Shown: positions 1 to 4,911 of the stretch, one piece after another
How positions within the stretch are numbered: the first letter of the stretch is position 1
Layout: each line of letters opens with the position of its first letter
Virus record (IMG/VR): IMGVR_UViG_3300008116_005123
Location: 1-30,099 of that record
Source: a virus
Reading direction: 5' to 3' (one strand)
DNA: 30,099 bases
Translations under genes and position numbers: made by a program
Notes under the pieces: model-generated
Seen by the model: the letters and a program-made list of their open reading frames with translations, nothing else
Told to the model about the DNA's origin: nothing
Database searches by the model: none

Positions 1-197
1 ATCCAATGATTGGCTCCTTCAGCCCTAAACTGGATAGATTGAAGAGCTCCTTTCTTCCATCTATTAAGAGCTGGTAATTTATCTCCTATCTCATATGCTG
101 TCATAAAGCCTGCTGGTACTTTTACTATGGCCTGGAAGGTACCTTTATTATCTCCTATCCAATTTACTAGTGTTAATCCTTTGATTTTGTTGATCAT
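1..197 (-). CDS. Hypothetical protein, N-terminal part (cut by window edge)
   Basis: Open frame from ATG at 197 running off the left edge, 65 complete codons visible, beginning MINKIKGLTLVNWIGDNKG. No family recognised. The product looks soluble, with a Gly/Asp-rich start and a Lys/Trp patch (NRWKKGAL). The start is supported by the promoter at 224-256, whose A-rich leader ends just before this ATG. It is the most downstream gene visible on the minus strand. Confidence 0.6.
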   Translation of the reverse strand, partial: MINKIKGLTLVNWIGDNKGTFQAIVKVPAGFMTAYEIGDKLPALNRWKKGALQSIQFRAEGANHW

Positions 198-223
198 GAT
201 GTCTATGTTTTAATTATTGATAC

Positions 224-256
224 CTAAATATAAGAAATTGCCTCCGAAGAGGCAAC
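224..256 (-). promoter_or_regulatory. Phage promoter P1 (GTTGC-N19-TATATTTAGG)
   Basis: On the minus strand GTTGC (256-252) is followed after exactly 19 nt by TATATTTAG (232-224) and then GTATCAATAATTAAAAC, a leader shared almost letter for letter with P2 and P3. This fits the Bacteroidota TTG / TAnnTTTG promoter type. An A-run precedes the -33 box. It should drive the gene beginning at 197. Confidence 0.85.
233..255 (-). terminator. UUCG-tetraloop terminator overlapping P1
   Basis: Minus strand TTGCCTC-TTCG-GAGGCAA forms a perfect 7-bp stem closed by a C(UUCG)G tetraloop, followed by TTTCTT. It lies just after the stop of the 44-aa gene (263). Its 5' arm contains the -33 box of P1, so terminator and next promoter are superimposed. 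Confidence 0.75.
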
Positions 257-262
257 TTTTTT

Positions 263-397
263 TTAAGCTTCTGTAGCCTCTGTTACTAGTTCATTCCATT
301 CTGGGATGGCCTGTAATGCATTTAATACTTCGAATTTCTCTTGGTCCACTAATTGTAACACTACCGCTAAAATCTGATTTGCTGTTGTAAAGTCCAT
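263..397 (-). CDS. Small hypothetical protein, 44 aa
   Basis: ATG at 397 to TAA at 263. The protein starts MDFTTANQILAVVLQLVDQE and ends in an acidic tail (VTEATEA). It is probably one or two helices and has no recognised family. Support comes from its own promoter (P2) with a conserved leader ending at the ATG, a downstream UUCG hairpin terminator, and a fit between neighbouring signals with no wasted space. Confidence 0.7.
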   Translation of the reverse strand: MDFTTANQILAVVLQLVDQEKFEVLNALQAIPEWNELVTEATEA

Positions 398-423
398 TTT
401 TATATTGTTTTAATTATTGATAC

Positions 424-456
424 CTAAATATACGGAAAAAGGATCACATAAGCAAC
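424..456 (-). promoter_or_regulatory. Phage promoter P2 (GTTGC-N19-TATATTTAGG)
   Basis: Minus strand GTTGC (456-452), 19 nt, TATATTTAG (432-424), then GTATCAATAATTAAAACAAT up to the ATG of the 44-aa gene at 397. The leader is nearly identical to that of P1 and P3. Confidence 0.85.
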
Positions 457-464
457 CCTTTTCC
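434..464 (-). terminator. Probable terminator hairpin within P2
   Basis: Minus strand GGAAAAGGGT (464-455) can pair with ATCCTTTTTCC (444-434): ten pairs with one bulge and one G-U, loop about 10 nt, and a T-rich 3' arm. It follows the stop of the 103-aa gene at 478. The U-run is part of the stem, so termination strength is uncertain. It overlaps both boxes' spacing in P2. Confidence 0.5.
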
Positions 465-477
465 CAACTTTTTTTAA

Positions 478-789
478 TTAACTTCTAAAAAAGTTTTCAA
501 ATTCACCTACCTCATTATCATCTAATTCAGCTACATCAAATACCATATTAGCAGATAGATTATTATCAAATAAGTCTTTTGCTAAATTAAAAGCTTCTTC
601 AAATGTGATTTCATCTATAAATTCATAAAATGGCTGACCATCATCAAAACCTAAACTGATTTTATCTGATAAAGAGTGATGCTCTAAATAAGCTAATTCC
701 CCTACAGACACCCACATAAAAGGTTTTACCAAAAGATTGTTGTTGATTTCAAAATTGAATTGTTGTTTAAAAGTTTCAATTGTTTTCAT
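478..789 (-). CDS. Acidic hypothetical protein, 103 aa
   Basis: Starts MKTIETFKQQFNFEINNN and is rich in Asp/Glu/Phe, ending FENFFRS. It looks soluble and globular, without signal peptide, membrane segment or cysteine motif. No family recognised. The ATG at 789 lies immediately after the conserved A-rich leader of promoter P3, which supports this start. It appears monocistronic, followed by a hairpin and the next promoter. Confidence 0.8.
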   Translation of the reverse strand: MKTIETFKQQFNFEINNNLLVKPFMWVSVGELAYLEHHSLSDKISLGFDDGQPFYEFIDEITFEEAFNLAKDLFDNNLSANMVFDVAELDDNEVGEFENFFRS

Positions 790-814
790 ATTATATTGTT
801 TTAATTATTGATGC

Positions 815-847
815 CTAAATATATGCATTTATATGGTAGGATCCAAC
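815..847 (-). promoter_or_regulatory. Phage promoter P3 (GTTGG-N19-TATATTTAGG)
   Basis: Minus strand GTTGG (847-843), 19 nt, TATATTTAG (823-815), then GCATCAATAATTAAAAC leading to the ATG at 789. Same architecture as P1/P2, with one change in the -33 box. It faces away from the plus-strand promoter at 899-931, so the two are divergent. Confidence 0.8.
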
Positions 848-898
848 CCTTATATGTTATTTATATTCATTATAAATTAAAAAAAAGTTAATAAAAAA

Positions 899-931
899 GT
901 TGCTAGTTACAAAGATCGTTCGTATCTTTAG
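899..931 (+). promoter_or_regulatory. Plus-strand copy of the phage promoter (P4)
   Basis: GTTGC (899-903), exactly 19 nt, TATCTTTAG (923-931), then GTATG. An A-tract (AATAAAAAAG) precedes it, as at the minus-strand copies. It is the only copy found on the plus strand. No protein gene of ordinary size follows it; a GC-richer, hairpin-rich stretch ending in a terminator does. Confidence 0.75.
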
Positions 932-933
932 GT

Positions 934-1091
934 ATGTTAGAAGGGAATACGGGGCCTGGCTTTGAAAGAGAGTCGGAAGAGTAGACGGGCCGGTACGCCA
1001 TGTTCGTTACTTAAAGCAAAGCTTTAACTTAAACTGTTACTTTAACTTAAAGTGATGCTTTAACAGGGCCCTGTTGGGAGCCCTTTTTCTT
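934..1091 (+). ncRNA. Candidate structured phage small RNA
   Basis: Between plus-strand promoter P4 and a rho-independent terminator lies about 155 nt, GC-richer than its surroundings in the first half, with serial hairpins. GGCTTT/AGAGTC (958-974) could be enclosed by GGCC/GGCC (953-956 with 988-991). TTAAAGC-AAA-GCTTTAA (1011-1027) is perfect. GTTACTTT/AAAGTGAT (1036-1056) has two G-U pairs, and the GC-rich terminator follows (1066-1083). No known RNA family is recognised, and it is not a tRNA. The 5' end is inferred from promoter spacing. Its 3' end is antisense to the last codons of the possible 46-aa gene at 1047-1187. A 16-codon ORF starts at 934 (see findings), so a short mRNA is an alternative. 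Confidence 0.55.
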
Positions 1092-1187
1092 ATGCTTATC
1101 TTTTCTGGTGTAGGTCTTTTTGCTTTTCTGCACCATGTGTTTGGATGCAGCCCATCTCTCCTGGAGAGTTACTTGAATTGTTTTCAT
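1047..1187 (-). CDS. Small basic hypothetical protein, 46 aa
   Basis: ATG at 1187 to TAA at 1047. It begins MKTIQVTLQERWAASKHM and has a very basic middle (VQKSKKTYTRKDKHKKK), a composition seen in many tiny phage nucleic-acid-associated proteins. It would be the second gene after the 58-aa membrane protein on the transcript from P5, 13 nt downstream of that gene's stop. The uncertainty is that its 3' end overlaps the plus-strand RNA terminator, so one of the two calls may be fortuitous. Confidence 0.45.
   Translation of the reverse strand: MKTIQVTLQERWAASKHMVQKSKKTYTRKDKHKKKGSQQGPVKASL
1066..1091 (+). terminator. Rho-independent terminator of the candidate sRNA
   Basis: GGGCCC-TGTTG-GGAGCCC stem-loop (1066-1083; one C-A mismatch), followed by TTTTTCTT (1084-1091) on the plus strand. 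An overlapping 14-bp perfect palindrome, AACAGGGCCCTGTT, spans 1062-1075. Confidence 0.6.
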
Positions 1188-1200
1188 TACATGCTGAGTA

Positions 1201-1377
1201 TTATAAGAAAGGAAATACTATGTTATAGAAGTACAAGGCTATTAACACAGTAATAGTACCCCAAAACCATCCTCTATCTTTTAGGTCGAAGATTACCCCA
1301 AGCACTATCACAGGAAGAGCAAACACCATAAGAAGGATACCCCAGATCGTTAAATTACCTTTTAATCTATTAGTCAT
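1201..1377 (-). CDS. Small two-helix membrane protein, 58 aa
   Basis: Begins MTNRLKGNLTIWGILLMVFA. Two hydrophobic segments (about 11-31 and 38-57) flank a short charged loop (DLKDRG), predicting a hairpin inner-membrane protein. A longer frame extends upstream to 1446, but promoter P5 (1403-1435) lies inside that extension. The ATG at 1377 after the A-rich leader is therefore the credible start. Function unknown. Confidence 0.7.
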   Translation of the reverse strand: MTNRLKGNLTIWGILLMVFALPVIVLGVIFDLKDRGWFWGTITVLIALYFYNIVFPFL

Positions 1378-1402
1378 AGTTTCTATTGTTTTAATTATAT
1401 AC

Positions 1403-1435
1403 CTAAATATATGAATAAATACCATAGGAGGCAAC
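1403..1435 (-). promoter_or_regulatory. Phage promoter P5 (GTTGC-N19-TATATTTAGG)
   Basis: Minus strand GTTGC (1435-1431), 19 nt, TATATTTAG (1411-1403), then GTATATAATTAAAACAATAG. A run of A precedes the -33 box. It drives the 58-aa membrane protein and decides that gene's start. Confidence 0.85.
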
Positions 1436-1476
1436 TTTTTTTTCATCTTTTTTTACCCCCGGAGGGGGGACAGGAA

Positions 1477-1646
1477 ACGGGTAACTAGAACGGGTCTCTA
1501 TCGGGTCACTAGACGGGTTGCTAGCCAGGGTTACCAAACGGGTCTCAATTGGGTTCTTGAACGGGTTTCTACCGGGTATCGAATCGAGTTACTAGACGGG
1601 TTTCTAGATATAAAACGGGTCTATAGAAAGGGTATCTAGCATAGGT
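1477..1646. repeat. Degenerate ~12-bp GGGT repeat array, copy 1 (about 14 units)
   Basis: GGGT cores begin at 1479, 1492, 1503, 1515, 1528, 1540, 1551, 1563, 1574, 1598, 1617 and 1630, with GAGT at 1586 and AGGT at 1643. Spacing is 11-13 nt apart from one 19-nt step. The loose consensus is ACGGGTNNCTAG. Because spacing is not a constant multiple of three and stops interrupt the frames, it is unlikely to be coding. A C5/G5 inverted repeat (CCCCC-GGA-GGGGG, 1456-1468) sits at its left edge. Candidate protein-binding array (origin, partition or packaging). Confidence 0.8.
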
Positions 1647-1869
1647 TTTCTTTATTATAGAAAAAAACTATTAGGGAGACACACCCCCCACATTTTTCCT
1701 ATCCTTATTTTACCATCCCTATCTCCTTTTTTTACACATCATATATACTATACAGTACCTTTTACTACCAAGTACTATATGTCTTTATACTACCCTTTTC
1801 CTATGTATTTCCAGTAGTTCTCCTTATGTCTCTCCCTTTATCTCTCCAGGTCCATATCTATGTATAAAC
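1647..1869. other. AT-rich spacer between the two repeat arrays
   Basis: About 220 nt without a credible ORF. It is strongly pyrimidine-biased on the plus strand (many CTT/TCC runs), with an alternating AT stretch near 1738-1760 (ACACATCATATATACTATAC). No copy of the phage promoter and no terminator was found. Lying between two iteron-like arrays, it resembles a DNA-unwinding element, but that is inference from layout only. Confidence 0.4.
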
Positions 1870-1964
1870 AGGTATCGACCGGGTAGAGAAACGGGTAATT
1901 GAACGGGTATCAAAGTGGGTATCTAGCCGGGTTTGTAGACGGGTCTCTCAACGGGTTTCTCTAT
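1870..1964. repeat. 12-bp GGGT repeat array, copy 2 (8 units)
   Basis: AGGT at 1870, then GGGT at 1881, 1893, 1905, 1917, 1929, 1941 and 1953: one 11-nt step and six exact 12-nt steps. The typical unit is ACGGGTATCTAG, the same element and orientation as the array at 1477-1646. A plus-strand frame opening inside it (from 1899) reads short Gly-containing 4-residue repeats, but is judged a by-product. The rest of the stretch to 2077 holds no other supported feature. Confidence 0.8.
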
Positions 1965-2077
1965 AGGATTGTCCACTGTCCTTATAACGTCTTCTTTATT
2001 ATCCTATATAGTATTCTTATCTATTATATTGCTGGAGATATTATTTCTTTCTATAGTATTTACCCCTCTACGGATAC

Positions 2078-2284
2078 TTATATCTTTCTAATTTGTATTT
2101 GCCAAATTTCCTCTATCCTTACATATCCATTCTCATCTTCCTTACCTATGTACTTTATCAAAGCCATATGACTATTTCTTTTCTTTAGAGTGAATGTCTT
2201 TGGATCATAGTAGTCTCTCAAGATTATTCTGTACCCTATTCTTCTACATATTCTCCAATATATTCCATATAGAAACTTTATCAT
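2078..2284 (-). CDS. Small hypothetical protein, 68 aa
   Basis: Begins MIKFLYGIYWRICRRIGYRI, a short amphipathic aromatic/basic N-terminus. A polar C-terminal half ends in EEIWQIQIRKI. No family recognised. The ATG at 2284 overlaps the TGA of the preceding 41-aa gene (ATGA), indicating translational coupling. It is the last gene of the P6 operon before the repeat region; no clear terminator was seen after it. Confidence 0.6.
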   Translation of the reverse strand: MIKFLYGIYWRICRRIGYRIILRDYYDPKTFTLKKRNSHMALIKYIGKEDENGYVRIEEIWQIQIRKI

Positions 2285-2406
2285 ATCTTTTTCTTTTTAG
2301 ATTGTTTTCTTTTAGGCCTTGGAGGCATTGGTATTCTTCTTCCTCCTCTCAATCCAATACTACCTGTCATCCCTAATACAAGTAATAGCCAAATAAAGAA
2401 CATCAT
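2281..2406 (-). CDS. Tiny membrane-anchored basic protein, 41 aa
   Basis: Reads MMFFIWLLLVLGMTGSIGLR, then a Pro/Arg/Lys tail (RRIPMPPRPKRKQSKKKK). One N-terminal hydrophobic helix followed by a highly basic cytoplasmic tail suggests a small membrane protein. It overlaps both neighbours by ATGA junctions (start 2406, stop 2281), which supports it as a real coupled gene despite its size. Function unknown. Confidence 0.6.
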   Translation of the reverse strand: MMFFIWLLLVLGMTGSIGLRGGRRIPMPPRPKRKQSKKKKI

Positions 2407-2597
2407 ATCTCTTCCAATGTTAGTATTGATATACAATGAGGAAAGTTATCATAGTCTCTTAAGATGATTAACCCCTCTTGAGGTACTACCTGGACAGCTA
2501 TTCCTTCTATAATACTTCCTACACCCTTTCTAGAGTTGAAAGCTATTTTACTTCCTCTATACTTCTTATGGTATAATACTACGTCTTCTATTTTCAT
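2403..2597 (-). CDS. Small hypothetical protein, 64 aa
   Basis: Starts MKIEDVVLYHKKYRGSKIAF. The pattern of short beta strands and glycines (GVGSIIEGIAVQVV, GLIILRDYD) suggests a small beta-barrel or SH3-like fold; no family is recognised. Its stop is shared with the ATG of the next gene. The 67-nt gap upstream carries a 6-bp perfect hairpin (CAACCT-TCC-AGGTTG, 2621-2635), a possible processing or translational control element. Confidence 0.65.
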   Translation of the reverse strand: MKIEDVVLYHKKYRGSKIAFNSRKGVGSIIEGIAVQVVPQEGLIILRDYDNFPHCISILTLEEI

Positions 2598-2664
2598 ATC
2601 TTTTAGTTTTTTACCTCCTACAACCTGGAAGGTTGGGAGAATTTGCGCGACGTGACTTGAGAGG

Positions 2665-2775
2665 TTAGCGCCCCCTCCTGCTCTTTCTTGAAGGCTCTAG
2701 TAATAATATTACTCCTATTCCAAATCCTGCAACAACACATCCCATTGCTATTGCTCCTACTATTGCATGTATCAT
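2665..2775 (-). CDS. Tiny membrane protein, 36 aa
   Basis: MIHAIVGAIAMGCVVAGFGI starts a single Gly/Ala-rich hydrophobic helix of about 25 residues, followed by a basic C-terminus (PSRKSRRGR). It resembles a one-pass small phage membrane peptide. The start overlaps the stop of the 32-aa gene (ATGA at 2775-2772). Function unknown. Confidence 0.55.
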   Translation of the reverse strand: MIHAIVGAIAMGCVVAGFGIGVILLLEPSRKSRRGR

Positions 2776-2870
2776 ATTGAATCTATTTGTTCTTGTGTTA
2801 AACTATCTCTCCATTCGTTGATGTAAGTCTCTTCTTCATCAAGCAGTACTTGTAACTCTTCTTCTGACAT
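2772..2870 (-). CDS. Tiny acidic hypothetical protein, 32 aa
   Basis: MSEEELQVLLDEEETYINEW opens a very acidic peptide that is probably one helix. It starts at 2870, 16 nt after the stop of the 58-aa gene, and is coupled to the next gene by an ATGA overlap. The coding call rests on operon fit and composition only. Confidence 0.5.
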   Translation of the reverse strand: MSEEELQVLLDEEETYINEWRDSLTQEQIDSI

Positions 2871-2886
2871 ATCTCCTATCTTTTAG

Positions 2887-3063
2887 TTATACAAATACTT
2901 CATCAGTACCATCTACCAGTATACTAATACCCTGGCATACTACAATGTATTTATCCATTCCATTGTATCGGATCATTTCACATTTAACCTTAGTCTGCTT
3001 ACCGCTTACTGATAGTCCATTCATCTTAAACTTATCACCTGCTTTTAAATCTTGTACTTTCAT
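2887..3063 (-). CDS. Small hypothetical protein, 58 aa
   Basis: Begins MKVQDLKAGDKFKMNGLSVS and alternates short strands and turns (KVKCEMIRYN, YIVVCQGISILVDG), suggesting a compact beta protein. The AGDKF start resembles small beta-barrel modules, but no family is claimed. A longer frame to 3135 exists; promoter P6 lies inside it, so ATG 3063 after the leader is chosen. First gene of a six-gene micro-operon running to 2078. Confidence 0.7.
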   Translation of the reverse strand: MKVQDLKAGDKFKMNGLSVSGKQTKVKCEMIRYNGMDKYIVVCQGISILVDGTDEVFV

Positions 3064-3091
3064 AACCTTTATTTTTAATTGATTTCTATAC

Positions 3092-3124
3092 CTAAATATA
3101 CGAAAAAAGAGCTGCGCTAGCAAC
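3092..3124 (-). promoter_or_regulatory. Phage promoter P6 (GTTGC-N19-TATATTTAGG)
   Basis: Minus strand GTTGC (3124-3120), 19 nt, TATATTTAG (3100-3092), then GTATAGAAATCAATTAAAAA and a GGTTATG start context shared with P8 and P9. It drives the operon 3063-2078. Both its -33 box and its spacer are part of the terminator of the SPFH gene. Confidence 0.85.
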
Positions 3125-3127
3125 TCT
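3103..3127 (-). terminator. Strong terminator superimposed on P6
   Basis: Minus strand AGAGTTGC-TAGC-GCAGCTCT (3127-3108; 8 pairs, one G-U) followed by a U-run on the RNA (A3103-A3108 on plus). It ends the operon finishing with the SPFH gene. The 5' arm contains GTTGC of P6 and the U-tract lies in the promoter spacer. Confidence 0.8.
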
Positions 3128-3154
3128 TTTATCAATTATTTTTAAAATATTTTA

Positions 3155-3994
3155 CTATTTTAATCCGTACATAACACTTGTATTACTCCCTAATTGTGTT
3201 GTCGGTACATTACCTTTCCACTTCTCAATCCATTGTTGTTGAATTAACATTGGAGTTAATGTTTGTTGTCTCAATCTATTTGATTCAGCTTCAGCTCTTG
3301 CATTTGCTAGCAATGCTTCTGCATTACCATTTGCTGTTGCTACTTTGATTTTAGCTTCAGCCTCTGCTTGCTTAACTTTATTCTCAGCCATTAAAGCTGC
3401 TTGTACTGCATTATTTTTAGCATTAATAGCTTTCTTAAATGAATCTGGATAGATTAGATTTGATGTGAATTGATTTAATATGAATCCTTCTTTCTGTAAT
3501 TGTGATACTAATATTCTTCTTACTTCAACCTCAAATATTTCTCTATTTGAAATTAATCCATCTGCTGTATACTTATTTGCTGCTAATCTAAAAGCATCGT
3601 ACACGGCTGTTTTTAAGAATCCTTCTTCAATCTCTGGTAAGCTTCTTCTGTATTTTGCAAAGATAGCTGGTACTTTATCTCTCTGTACTGAATAATTCAT
3701 AATAGGCGATACACTAAATTCAGATCCATCTTTACTATTTACAATGAATGAATTGTCTCCTTCTTCTGTTTTCTTATATTCTTTATGCTGGATATAAGTT
3801 GGAAATTCATAGATCTTTGTTGACATTGGATTGTAGAATACTAATCCAGTACATTCCGTAACATCGCTTACTCCTTTACCTGATCCATATAGATTTACTT
3901 TTACACCTACATGCCCGGCATCAATACGTTCACATGAGAATACTCCCACTACCAATAACACTACTAATCCTAATACTACTAAAATTCTGTTCAT
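3155..3994 (-). CDS. SPFH / band-7 (prohibitin-stomatin-like) membrane protein, 279 aa
   Basis: N-terminal hydrophobic anchor (residues about 4-20) is followed by CERIDAGHVGVKVNLYG, the usual opening of SPFH domains. The SPFH domain spans about 22-190 and the Ala/Glu-rich coiled coil about 190-245 (KQAEAEAKIKVATANG), ending near TPMLIQQQWIEKW as in prohibitin-like proteins. SPFH proteins build membrane-bound rings that organise microdomains and modulate FtsH-type proteases. A phage copy might remodel the host envelope, protect phage proteins or block superinfection (inference). Cys21 follows the anchor without a good lipobox. Last gene of the P7 operon, preceded by two small membrane proteins and followed by a strong terminator. 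Confidence 0.9.
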   Translation of the reverse strand: MNRILVVLGLVVLLVVGVFSCERIDAGHVGVKVNLYGSGKGVSDVTECTGLVFYNPMSTKIYEFPTYIQHKEYKKTEEGDNSFIVNSKDGSEFSVSPIMNYSVQRDKVPAIFAKYRRSLPEIEEGFLKTAVYDAFRLAANKYTADGLISNREIFEVEVRRILVSQLQKEGFILNQFTSNLIYPDSFKKAINAKNNAVQAALMAENKVKQAEAEAKIKVATANGNAEALLANARAEAESNRLRQQTLTPMLIQQQWIEKWKGNVPTTQLGSNTSVMYGLK

Positions 3995-4015
3995 AACTTG
4001 TTGTTTAAATTTAAT

Positions 4016-4240
4016 TTATAATTCATTTTCTTGTTTAACTTCTTCTTTCTCTGGTTTAATTATCTTCATGAGATACAATCCTAAATAGCCAAATGCTACA
4101 AACACTATTCCAAGTAATACTATTCCAATATTAAATAAGTAAGTATCCTCTTGATTCATCAAATAAAATACTAAGTCTACTAACTGAATTAATCCTAATC
4201 CTAAGAATAGTCCTACTAAAACTTTAATAACTGCTTTCAT
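4016..4240 (-). CDS. Two-helix membrane protein, 74 aa
   Basis: Two hydrophobic helices (about 5-27 and 36-59) are separated by a short acidic loop (NQEDT), followed by a charged Lys/Glu tail (KPEKEEVKQENEL). No family recognised. It sits 1 nt after the preceding membrane-protein gene and 21 nt before the SPFH gene, so it may be an SPFH partner in the membrane (inference). Confidence 0.75.
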   Translation of the reverse strand: MKAVIKVLVGLFLGLGLIQLVDLVFYLMNQEDTYLFNIGIVLLGIVFVAFGYLGLYLMKIIKPEKEEVKQENEL

Positions 4241-4241
4241 T

Positions 4242-4430
4242 TTAAAACTTTTTTATATAAAATATTGCTATTAACCCTATAATTCCTATAATTATAATTG
4301 GAATCCATAATGGAGCTGTAACCCACCACCATGACCAGTCAATATAGTTTGTTAATTTTAATACTAAGAATATTAAGAACAATATTGTACCTAACCCTAG
4401 CCCGTTACTGTTTGAATTTGAATTTGCCAT
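4242..4430 (-). CDS. Small membrane protein, 62 aa
   Basis: Asn/Ser-rich start (MANSNSNSNGLGLG), then a hydrophobic helix (about 12-27), a Trp-rich linker (DWSWWWVTAP) and a second Ile-rich helix (about 40-58) ending in KKF. No family recognised. Tightly packed between neighbours (2-nt gap upstream). Same operon as the SPFH gene. Confidence 0.75.
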   Translation of the reverse strand: MANSNSNSNGLGLGTILFLIFLVLKLTNYIDWSWWWVTAPLWIPIIIIGIIGLIAIFYIKKF

Positions 4431-4432
4431 AA

Positions 4433-4669
4433 TTATAATTCGTTTTCTGGTGTTCCTGTTATTGCATCAATATCTGCATATCTAGCATTTACTTGTTCTT
4501 TTAGAACTTCTCTAAGATATTTTACATTCTCTACTCCTACCGATCGTACTGCTCTCTGAGGATCTTTAAATAGTTTGTCGTGAGTCTTTCCGTTCTTTTT
4601 AATTACTTGAATGTAATTTCCATTTAAGTCTGCCATCAATTCTTTTGGTGTTTTTACTTTGCCTTCCAT
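4433..4669 (-). CDS. Hypothetical protein, 78 aa
   Basis: Begins MEGKVKTPKELMADLNGNYI. A short strand-loop segment (YIQVIKKNGKTHDKLFKD) is followed by a helical C-terminus (NVKYLREVLKEQVNARY). Soluble, with no cysteines, signal peptide or recognised domain. 2-nt gaps on both sides in the P7 operon indicate cotranscription. Confidence 0.75.
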   Translation of the reverse strand: MEGKVKTPKELMADLNGNYIQVIKKNGKTHDKLFKDPQRAVRSVGVENVKYLREVLKEQVNARYADIDAITGTPENEL

Positions 4670-4671
4670 TT

Positions 4672-4911
4672 TTAATCTATGTATAATAAGTTTCCTTGTT
4701 CGTTTTCTATTTTCGTTACTTCCATTTTCTTATCCATATGGTCTAGAATAAATCCTCCATTCATTTGGAAGTACATATTAAAGGCTTGTTGAAAGATTTC
4801 AAAGGGAGGAGTTATTCTATTCTCATCCTTATGCTTTAAGAAGTATTCGTAAAACCAAGCCAGATCATACTGGCCTGATTTTCTCATTTGTATATACTTT
4901 TCTCTATCCAT
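4672..4911 (-). CDS. Hypothetical protein, 79 aa
   Basis: Begins MDREKYIQMRKSGQYDLAWF and is rich in aromatic residues (FYEYFLKHK, FQQAFNMYFQMNGGF), suggesting a small helical protein. No family recognised. Its ATG shares one base with the stop of the DUF932-like gene (TAATG), so translation is probably coupled. Confidence 0.75.
   Translation of the reverse strand: MDREKYIQMRKSGQYDLAWFYEYFLKHKDENRITPPFEIFQQAFNMYFQMNGGFILDHMDKKMEVTKIENEQGNLLYID

Noticed and set aside
1456-1468. CCCCC-GGA-GGGGG hairpin as a terminator
   Set aside because: No U-run follows on either strand; kept only as an inverted repeat at the array edge.
1477-1964. CRISPR array
   Set aside because: Units are about 12 bp with no unique spacers of 25-40 nt; not CRISPR-like.
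1899-2171. Plus-strand 90-aa ORF
   Set aside because: It opens inside the 12-bp repeat array, is antisense to the 68-aa gene, has no promoter or leader, and its repeats reflect the DNA periodicity.
2194-2376. Plus-strand 60-aa ORF
   Set aside because: Antisense to the coupled genes at 2281-2406 and 2078-2284; Ser/Phe-rich shadow composition.
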